Shown here in pieces: positions 5,848-11,548 of a stretch of 17,867 nucleotides of DNA (position 1 is its first letter; the number at the start of each line of letters is the position of its first letter). Origin of the DNA: Rhodocyclaceae bacterium UBA2271 (GTDB taxonomy: Bacteria > Pseudomonadota > Gammaproteobacteria > Burkholderiales > Rhodocyclaceae); the NCBI GenBank assembly GCA_002347405.1, contig DDXB01000042.1, positions 1-17,867 of the forward strand. Reading direction: 5' to 3'. A model generated the notes under the pieces. That model worked only from the letters and a program-made list of their open reading frames with translations. It had not been told where the DNA came from and searched no databases. The position numbers and the translations under genes are program-made.

Positions 5848-7601
5848 TTATGGTCTCCCGAGTAATCGCGCACGCCCGGCGGCGATTTGGTGATGACCAC
5901 GTCAAGGTAATCGACGCGCGGGGCATCCAGTCCCTGGTGATAAACCATCGTATGGCGCAGATAATTCTTGTCATCCCGTTCGGGGAAGTCGAGGCGCTGG
6001 TGTGCGCCACGCGATTCCTTGCGGGCCAGTGCGCCCACCGTCACCGCTTCGGCACAATCCAGCATCGAGCCCAGTTCCAGCGCCTGGAACAGGTCGGTAT
6101 TGAAGACATTGGTCCTGTCGGTCAGGATGACGCGGCCGTAACGCTCGCGCAGTTCGTGAATCTTGGCGACGCCTTCCTGCAGGCCTTCTTCAGTCCGGTA
6201 AATGCCGGCATTCTTTTCCATCGTGTCCATCATTTCCTTGCGCAAGCCGGACATCGACTCAGTGCCGTCGGTGCGCGAGAACAAGGTGCGGATGCGCTGC
6301 TGCGTTTCCTCGGCAAGCGCATTCAGCGCCGTGGTGTTCGCCGCGGGCAGGCCCTGAATGTGCTCCAGTGCCGACAGGGCGGCGCGGCGACCGAACACCA
6401 GCAGTTCGACCAGCGAGTTGGAGCCCAGCCGGTTGGCGCCGTTCAGGCTGACGCAGGCACACTCGCCGGCGGCGAACAGCCCGGGCAGCGGGGTGGCGGC
6501 CTGGGTATTGGTGGAAATGCCGCCCATCATGTAGTGCACCACGGGGCGGATTGGTACCGGGTCCTTGACGATATCCACGCCGAGGTAGCTGGCGGCAAGT
6601 TCGCGTACCAGCGGCAGGCGCTCGTTGATTTTCTTTTCGCCGAGGTGGCGCATGTCGAGCATCACGCATTCGCCCCATTGGGTGGATACCGTGTTGCCCT
6701 TTTGCAATTCATGCCAGTAAGCCTGGCTGACGCGGTCGCGCGGGCCGAGCTCCATGGTCTTGAGTTGCGGCTGGCCGACCGGCGTTTCCGGCCCCATGCC
6801 GTAGTCCTGCAGGTAGCGCCGCCCGTTCTTGTTGAGCAGGATGCCGCCTTCGCCGCGACAGGCCTCGGTCAGCAGGCTGCCGGTGTTCGGCAGGCCGGTC
6901 GGGTGATACTGCACGAACTCCATGTCCTTCAGGGGTGCCCCGGCACGATAGGCCATGGCCATGCCGTCGCCGGTCTTGATGGCGCCATTGGTGGAGAAGG
7001 GGAACATGCGGCCGGCCCCGCCGCCGGCAATGATCACCGCCTTGGCATGGAACTGGCGCAACTGGCCGCTGCGCATTTCCATGGCGGTGACGCCCTGGCA
7101 ACGGCCATCGTCAACCAGCAGATCCAGCGCGTAGTACTCGTCGAAGCGGGTGATCGAGTCAAACTGCAGGGAGGTCTGGAACAAGGTATGCAGGATGTGG
7201 AAACCCGACTTGTCGGCAGCGAACCAGGTGCGTTTCTTTTTCATGCCGCCGAATGGCCGCACCGCTACCGAGCCATCCGGCTCACGGTTCCAGGGGCAAC
7301 CCCAGTGCTCCAGTTGCAGCAGTTCCTTGGGTGCTTCGTGGATGAAGTATTCGACGCAGTCCTGATCGGACAGCCAGTCGCCGCCGCCAACGGTGTCGTC
7401 GAAGTGCAGGTCGAAACTGTCATCCGGCTTGATCACGCCGGCGGCGCCACCCTCGGCGGCACAGGTATGGCTGCGCATCGGGTATACCTTGGAGATCAGC
7501 GCAATGCGCAGTTTTGGGTCTGCTTCGGCCAGGGCGATTGCGGTTCGCAGGCCAGCGCCACCGGCGCCGATGATTGCCACATCAGTCGATATCGTTTCCA
7601 T
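5844..7601 (-). CDS. frdA: Fumarate reductase flavoprotein subunit
   Basis: FrdA reduces fumarate to succinate on the cytoplasmic side of the inner membrane, ending anaerobic electron transport. The 585-aa product (E. coli 602) begins METISTDVAIIGAGGAGLRT, aligned with MQTFQADLAIVGAGGAGLRA. It has GAGGAG (12-17) for FAD and MRSHT, where His45 is the expected covalent flavin ligand. Also conserved are FGGMKKKRTWFAADKSGFH, DMEFVQYHPTGLP, CRGEGGIL, LRHLGEKKINERLP, HYMMGGI and GANRLGSNSL. The start at 7601 is chosen by family alignment, with AGGG 9 nt upstream. An ATG at 7610 directly abuts the same AGGG and is less likely. Similarity of FrdC and FrdD points to fumarate reductase rather than succinate dehydrogenase. 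Only 67 nt separate it from the upstream cyclase gene, so it may share a transcript. Confidence 0.95.
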   Translation of the reverse strand: METISTDVAIIGAGGAGLRTAIALAEADPKLRIALISKVYPMRSHTCAAEGGAAGVIKPDDSFDLHFDDTVGGGDWLSDQDCVEYFIHEAPKELLQLEHWGCPWNREPDGSVAVRPFGGMKKKRTWFAADKSGFHILHTLFQTSLQFDSITRFDEYYALDLLVDDGRCQGVTAMEMRSGQLRQFHAKAVIIAGGGAGRMFPFSTNGAIKTGDGMAMAYRAGAPLKDMEFVQYHPTGLPNTGSLLTEACRGEGGILLNKNGRRYLQDYGMGPETPVGQPQLKTMELGPRDRVSQAYWHELQKGNTVSTQWGECVMLDMRHLGEKKINERLPLVRELAASYLGVDIVKDPVPIRPVVHYMMGGISTNTQAATPLPGLFAAGECACVSLNGANRLGSNSLVELLVFGRRAALSALEHIQGLPAANTTALNALAEETQQRIRTLFSRTDGTESMSGLRKEMMDTMEKNAGIYRTEEGLQEGVAKIHELRERYGRVILTDRTNVFNTDLFQALELGSMLDCAEAVTVGALARKESRGAHQRLDFPERDDKNYLRHTMVYHQGLDAPRVDYLDVVITKSPPGVRDYSGDHK

Positions 7602-7668
7602 TCCAAACATCCCTAAAGTTGTTGTTGTTGTATTGTGCGCTGCATCAGGCGAAGGATATATCAAATAC

Positions 7669-9120
7669 TCACACGCCGAACAGGTGGATGCGATTGCGGC
7701 CGCCACGCTTGGCCTGATACAGCGCCAGATCGGCCTGCTTGAGCAGGTCGTCGAGCTTGGCCGCGGCGCCGTCGGCATGGATGGCGAGCCCGATCGAGAC
7801 GGTCATGTTCACTTCATCGCCCTTTTCGGTGGCCATTGTTTGCCGGGCGATGGATTCCCGCAGTCGCTCGGCAAGCAGGCTGGCGCTCGCGCCGTCGGTC
7901 TCGGGCAGGATGATCGCGAACTCCTCGCCCCCGATGCGACCGATGATGTCGATTTCGCGCAGGGCGTCGCGGCAATGGGCGGCCAGCGTTTGCAAGGCGG
8001 CATCGCCTGCCTGATGGCCATGGATGTCATTGATGGCCTTGAAATGGTCGATGTCGAGCATCAGCAGGGACAGCGGACGCCCGAAACGCAGCGTGCGAGC
8101 AAGCTCCAGCTCCCCCTGCTGAATGAAATGGCGGCGGTTGGCAAGCCCGGTCAGATAATCGATTTGCGCCTGCGCCCGCAGTTCGTGTTCGAGTTCCACG
8201 CGCTCGGTCACGTCCTGCACCGTGCCGATCGACCTGAGCGGCTGGCCGGTCGTGTCGTAGTCGGTTTTGCCGCGTTCATGCACATGTTTGACGCGGCCGT
8301 CCGCCATCAGCAGGCGGTGGGTGATTTCGTAGGGCTGGCGCGTCCGCAGGGAATCCTGGTAGGCCTGATTGACCATAGCCCGATCTTCGGGATGGATTGC
8401 GTTGAGGAATGCTTCGTAGGAAGCGCCGAACCGCTCCGGGTCGATCTCGAAGATGCGGCAAATCTCGTCCGACCAGGTCAGGTGGTTTTTCGAGAGATCC
8501 AGTTCCCAACTGCCGAGGTGGGCCAGTCGCTGCGCCTCCTTCAGCCGGGATTCGCTCGATTGTTGCAGCTGGGCGTAGGCGCGGGACAGTTCGACATAGG
8601 AAGCGCCGAGATCGTCGTAAAGCACATTGAGCGCATCGAACAGCACTTCGGTGCCGCGCATGACATGCTCCCGGGCTTCCTTGCGCGCGACCTCGGGCGA
8701 GATGCCGCGTTGCAACGCGGCGATTTCCAGGGCCATCTCCGTATCCTGGCCGAGGATATGGAATGCCAGCCATTTGACGAGGTACCGCAGCAGCAGGTCG
8801 ATGGCCAGCATGACTTCGCCTTGCGCTTCACCGATGATCTGGTTGATCTGATCAAGGAACTGGTCATGCTCGCGACGGTGGGTCGTGGAATGCTCCGGAC
8901 TGATGCCCGCCGCCTGCATCAGCGCATCTTCGGCGCTGAAATGGTATTTTGCATAATCGGCCAGCGCGCCCAGCGCGGCGGTCAGATCGGCAACGCTGCC
9001 GCCTGAAGCGCGCAGCTCGCCCAGGTGATTGATGAGCTCGACCAGGCTTTTGTGCTGGGTATCGACTTCCGCCAGCCCCGTTTCGTACCGGGCGTCCCAT
9101 TTGAAGGTGCTGTTTTTCAT
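7669..9120 (-). CDS. Hemerythrin-PAS-GGDEF diguanylate cyclase (putative O2 sensor)
   Basis: This 483-aa cytoplasmic protein should make cyclic di-GMP under control of a di-iron oxygen-binding domain. Residues 1-130 are a bacteriohemerythrin with all seven expected iron ligands: H23, H60, E64, H81, H85, H121 and D126. Residues 130-195 look helical, like a linker. A PAS domain (PAS_3 type) spans about 200-308, with GSWELDLS and HPEDR. The GGDEF domain occupies about 315-480, with DIDHFKAIND (metal Asp356) and the active-site variant GGEEF (397-401). An RxxD inhibitory site (R388-D391) sits five residues before it, so product inhibition is expected. There are no membrane segments. GGGAG lies 7 nt before the start. 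It follows corA by 71 nt and precedes frdA by 67 nt. Confidence 0.93.
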   Translation of the reverse strand: MKNSTFKWDARYETGLAEVDTQHKSLVELINHLGELRASGGSVADLTAALGALADYAKYHFSAEDALMQAAGISPEHSTTHRREHDQFLDQINQIIGEAQGEVMLAIDLLLRYLVKWLAFHILGQDTEMALEIAALQRGISPEVARKEAREHVMRGTEVLFDALNVLYDDLGASYVELSRAYAQLQQSSESRLKEAQRLAHLGSWELDLSKNHLTWSDEICRIFEIDPERFGASYEAFLNAIHPEDRAMVNQAYQDSLRTRQPYEITHRLLMADGRVKHVHERGKTDYDTTGQPLRSIGTVQDVTERVELEHELRAQAQIDYLTGLANRRHFIQQGELELARTLRFGRPLSLLMLDIDHFKAINDIHGHQAGDAALQTLAAHCRDALREIDIIGRIGGEEFAIILPETDGASASLLAERLRESIARQTMATEKGDEVNMTVSIGLAIHADGAAAKLDDLLKQADLALYQAKRGGRNRIHLFGV

Positions 9121-9140
9121 TGTTTGCTCCCGGGCCTTGC

Positions 9141-9163
9141 GCCGTCCCGCCAGCGCCGACTTT
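9141..9163 (+). repeat. 23-nt dispersed near-repeat, intergenic copy
   Basis: The 16-mer CGCCAGCGCCGACTTT (9148-9163) recurs exactly inside napH (14978-14993). The surrounding 23 nt also match 2108-2130 in cobS with two differences. This copy lies in the 71-nt gap between the cyclase and corA. It is followed by the small hairpin GCCAGCG/CGCTGGC (9164-9183), which lacks a T tract. Confidence 0.5.
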
Positions 9164-9191
9164 GCCAGCGTCGTCCCGCTGGCTCAACGTT

Positions 9192-10517
9192 TCAGCGCAG
9201 CCAGCCCCTCTTGCGGAAGAACCAGAACGGCACGGCCACCGAGGCCACCATCAGCGCCAGAGCGAATGGGTAGCCGTATTGCCATTCCAGCTCGGGCATG
9301 AAGCGAAAGTTCATGCCGTAAATGCTGGCGATCAGGGTCGGCGGCAACAAGCCGACCGCCGCGACCGAAAACATCTTGATGATCTTGTTCTGGTTGATGT
9401 TGATGAAGCCGACGGTGGCATCCATCAGGAAGTTGATCTTGCCGAAAACAAAGGCGGTGTGGCCGTCGAGCGATTCGATGTCGCGCAGAATCTGCCGCGC
9501 GTCGTCCTGCTGGTTGGGCAGGAGAAACTTGCTGCGCATCAGGAAAGAGAGCGCGCGACGGTCGTCGAGCACGTTGCGGCGGATGCGGCCGTTCAAGTCT
9601 TCTTCGGTGGCGATGGCGGCGAGGATATTGGCGGCTTCGGCGTCGGTGATTTCCTGTCCGAGCACGCGCTTGCCGACCTCTTCAAGCGCGGCATAGACGT
9701 CCTCCAGCGCATCGGCGGAGTATTCGGCATCGGCGGCATACAGGTCGAGCAGCACATCCTTGCCATCGGAGACGTAGCCGGGCTGGCTGCGTGCCCGCAG
9801 CCGCTGCAGGCGAAACACCGGCAGTTCCTCCTTGCGCACCGAGAACAGGATGTCACGATGCAGCACGAAGGCCACGGCAACGTTGCGGGATTCGGTATCG
9901 GTGTCGAGCAGGAAGTCGGAATGCAGGTGCACTTCGCCGTCGTCATCGATGTAGAAGCGCGCGCTGGCCTCCAGGTCGGTGAGGTCGTCGGGGTCGGGCA
10001 GTTCGAGGCCGAAATACTTGCCGACCCAGGCGCGCACGAAGTGGGACGGCGCGACCAGGTCCACCCAGATCGGTTTGATGTTGGCCAGGTCGGCACGGCT
10101 GTCGACCTGTACCTGGGAGAGGCGACCGTTCTTCAGCTCGAATGCGTTGAGCATGCTGCGCACGCTGGCATAGGAACGCGCGCCGACCAGTTCTTCGCGC
10201 AGATCGTCGGGCAGGATTTCGAGGATGGGTTCGCAGCGGTCTTCGTTGACCTGCTGCCAGGTGATGACACGGTCCTCATCGGGGAGCATCTCGAGAATGC
10301 GTGCGATGTGGGTTGTCTCAAGTCCTTCAAGCAACATCTGCAACTCGGTCAGGTGCTGCTTATGGACCAGGTCCTCGACCAGCTCATGGCGTGGCATGTC
10401 CTGCCGGTGCACCAGATCCTCGATGCGGCGATGTCGCGACAACAGCAGCTGCACCTTGGAGAGGTGCTGCTCGAGCAGGTCTTCGGCGCGGGGGCTGACG
10501 TCGAGTGGTTCGGCCAT
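9192..10517 (-). CDS. corA: CorA-family divalent cation channel with MgtE-like N-terminal domain
   Basis: This is a predicted inner-membrane Mg2+/Co2+ channel of 441 aa, longer than classical CorA (316 in E. coli). The CorA part covers about 135-441 and ends in two transmembrane helices. The signature YGMNF (400-404) closes TM1 (about 379-400) and TM2 is about 416-435. The tail RKRGWLR is basic, as usual. Residues about 20-130 resemble two repeats of the MgtE N-domain (HLTELQMLLEGLETTHIARILEMLPDEDR, then EPILEILPDDLREELVG). This would be a sensor-like addition to CorA. No clear Shine-Dalgarno precedes the start, and the start was taken as the first ATG in frame. It is divergent from nap. The MgtE likeness is by eye. 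Confidence 0.88.
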   Translation of the reverse strand: MAEPLDVSPRAEDLLEQHLSKVQLLLSRHRRIEDLVHRQDMPRHELVEDLVHKQHLTELQMLLEGLETTHIARILEMLPDEDRVITWQQVNEDRCEPILEILPDDLREELVGARSYASVRSMLNAFELKNGRLSQVQVDSRADLANIKPIWVDLVAPSHFVRAWVGKYFGLELPDPDDLTDLEASARFYIDDDGEVHLHSDFLLDTDTESRNVAVAFVLHRDILFSVRKEELPVFRLQRLRARSQPGYVSDGKDVLLDLYAADAEYSADALEDVYAALEEVGKRVLGQEITDAEAANILAAIATEEDLNGRIRRNVLDDRRALSFLMRSKFLLPNQQDDARQILRDIESLDGHTAFVFGKINFLMDATVGFININQNKIIKMFSVAAVGLLPPTLIASIYGMNFRFMPELEWQYGYPFALALMVASVAVPFWFFRKRGWLR

Positions 10518-10557
10518 GGTTTTGGTGGCAGTCGCGCGGAGCGCGGTTTCTGAAAAA

Positions 10558-10586
10558 GCTAACGCCCGCAGTGGACGTTATACCGG
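10558..10586 (+). repeat. Short palindromic repeat related to the cobT insert
   Basis: GCTAACG (10558-10564), GCAG, ACGTTAT (10575-10581) and CCGG match the core of the cobT insert at 808-838 in the same order, about 24 of 29 positions by eye. It lies 41-69 nt upstream of corA. The same stretch supplies a possible corA -10 box (TATAAC on the minus strand, 10582-10577). Confidence 0.4.
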
Positions 10587-10698
10587 TATCGATAACGAAT
10601 TCTACGCCCGCGCCGGAAGATCGCGCCGCTTCCCTTTCAGCTAACAGGCACACCGGCACATGCCAATTCATCGGATTGGACAAGTGGTCTATAAAAAC

Positions 10699-10712
10699 TT
10701 GATGCCCATCAA
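10699..10712 (+). promoter_or_regulatory. FNR/ANR-type binding site upstream of nap
   Basis: TTGATGCCCATCAA is an exact match to the FNR consensus TTGAT-N4-ATCAA. Its centre (10705.5) is 41.5 nt upstream of the start predicted from the -10 box TATTCT at 10735-10740. That is the classical class II activator position. It implies that nap transcription is raised when oxygen is low. The site could also influence divergent corA, about 180 nt away. Confidence 0.88.
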
Positions 10713-10734
10713 TGCGCTTGCTTTATTCGCGGCC

Positions 10735-10747
10735 TATTCTTAAATGA
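10735..10747 (+). promoter_or_regulatory. Likely nap operon promoter (-10 box and start)
   Basis: TATTCT (10735-10740) matches four of six positions of TATAAT and would give a start near 10747. No good -35 box is present, as expected when an FNR-type activator occupies that position. Apart from this promoter and the small repeat, the 261-nt gap 10518-10778 shows no gene. Confidence 0.6.
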
Positions 10748-10778
10748 ATGATGATTTGAGCCAACACACGCAATTCCC

Positions 10779-11294
10779 ATGGATGCCCCGGTTAATTTAT
10801 CTCGACGCAGTTTTTTTCGCGCCAGAAGTTTGGTGCGGCACTGCCTGCGTCCACCTTGGGCGCAGGCGGAAGCCGTCTTTCTGGCGACATGCACAAGGTG
10901 CGATGCCTGCATTGATGTCTGTCCTTCGCGCATCGTGGTGCGCGGCGATGGTGGTTTTCCGGAAGTCGATTTCTTGCGCGGAGAACATGAGTGCAGCTTC
11001 TGCCGCGCGTGCGTTGACGCCTGCGCACCGAAAGCCCTGCATGACCGGTCTGGCGGCGTGGCGTGGCAATACGTGGCGGCCATCGGCGCAAGCTGTCTCG
11101 CCCGGGATGGCGTGGTTTGTCGCTCCTGCGGCGACATCTGCCAACCGGGGGCGATCCGTTTCCGTCCGCAAGTGGGGCAGGCCGCCCGGCCCGAGGTTGA
11201 CCTGTCGATTTGTACTGGATGTGGTGCCTGCGTTGCGCCGTGTCCGAGTCGTGCCGTGCGCATCACGGCGGAGCATCCGGAGGTATTGACATGA
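10779..11294 (+). CDS. napF: Ferredoxin-type protein NapF
   Basis: NapF is a cytoplasmic 4Fe-4S protein thought to help load or mature NapA before export. The 171-aa product (E. coli NapF 164) has four cysteine groups in the E. coli pattern: C38, C41, C44, C48; C72, C75, C78, C82; the irregular C106, C114, C117, C121 (CLARDGVVCRSCGDIC); and C145, C148, C151, C155. The N-terminus has the family's RRSFFRAR and RPPWA. The start at 10779 is preceded by only a weak RBS, and an alternative ATG is not in a better context. It is first in the operon, about 32 nt after the predicted transcription start, and overlaps napD by ATGA. Confidence 0.93.
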   Translation: MDAPVNLSRRSFFRARSLVRHCLRPPWAQAEAVFLATCTRCDACIDVCPSRIVVRGDGGFPEVDFLRGEHECSFCRACVDACAPKALHDRSGGVAWQYVAAIGASCLARDGVVCRSCGDICQPGAIRFRPQVGQAARPEVDLSICTGCGACVAPCPSRAVRITAEHPEVLT

Positions 11295-11548
11295 ATATTA
11301 CTGGCGTACTCGTGCGGGCACTGCCCGAGCAGTTTCCCGAGACTTTGACCGCACTGCGCAACATCGCCGGCGTGGAAATCCACGCCGCCGAGGAGGATGG
11401 CGGACGCATCGTCCTGACGCTGGAGGATGGTACCGGCTACAGCGTCGAGGATTCCCTGCTCAAGGTGCATTTAATTGATGGCATTTCGGATGCAGCTTTG
11501 GTTTATCAATATTCAGATGAGAATCTCATGAAGGAGATGACAGCATGA
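11291..11548 (+). CDS. napD: NapD chaperone for periplasmic nitrate reductase
   Basis: NapD is a small cytoplasmic chaperone that binds the twin-arginine signal of NapA and holds it back until the cofactor is in. The 85-aa product begins MNITGVLVRALPEQFPETLTAL and has the family's GVEIHA and GRIVLTLE strands. Its tail is VYQYSDEN. A strong Shine-Dalgarno, CCGGAGGT, lies about 7 nt upstream of the ATG. The frame is open further upstream inside napF, but the coupled ATG at 11291 fits family length. Both ends are ATGA overlaps. Confidence 0.92.
   Translation: MNITGVLVRALPEQFPETLTALRNIAGVEIHAAEEDGGRIVLTLEDGTGYSVEDSLLKVHLIDGISDAALVYQYSDENLMKEMTA

Noticed and set aside
5850..7616. A 588-codon open frame on the plus strand opposite frdA
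   Set aside because: It is antisense to a gene with unmistakable family motifs, has no family signal of its own, and such long antisense frames are common in GC-rich genes.
7618..7632. GTT trinucleotide run upstream of frdA, possible phase-variation tract
   Set aside because: It is only about four units long and outside the coding region. It is more likely an unstructured leader.
7651..7664. Possible FNR site upstream of frdA (TTGAT on the minus strand at 7664-7660)
   Set aside because: Only a half-site is present. The second half reads CCTTC instead of ATCAA, and no convincing -10 box could be placed.
7393..9006. A 537-codon plus-strand frame over the start of frdA and the cyclase gene
   Set aside because: It covers two real minus-strand genes and the gap between them, and shows no protein family features.
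9164..9183. Perfect 7-bp hairpin GCCAGCG/CGCTGGC after corA
   Set aside because: It has no T tract on either strand, so it is not called as an intrinsic terminator.
10663..10679. CCAAT-N7-ATTGG inverted repeat upstream of the FNR site
   Set aside because: It has only 5-bp arms with no match to a known operator. It could be chance in a 261-nt gap.
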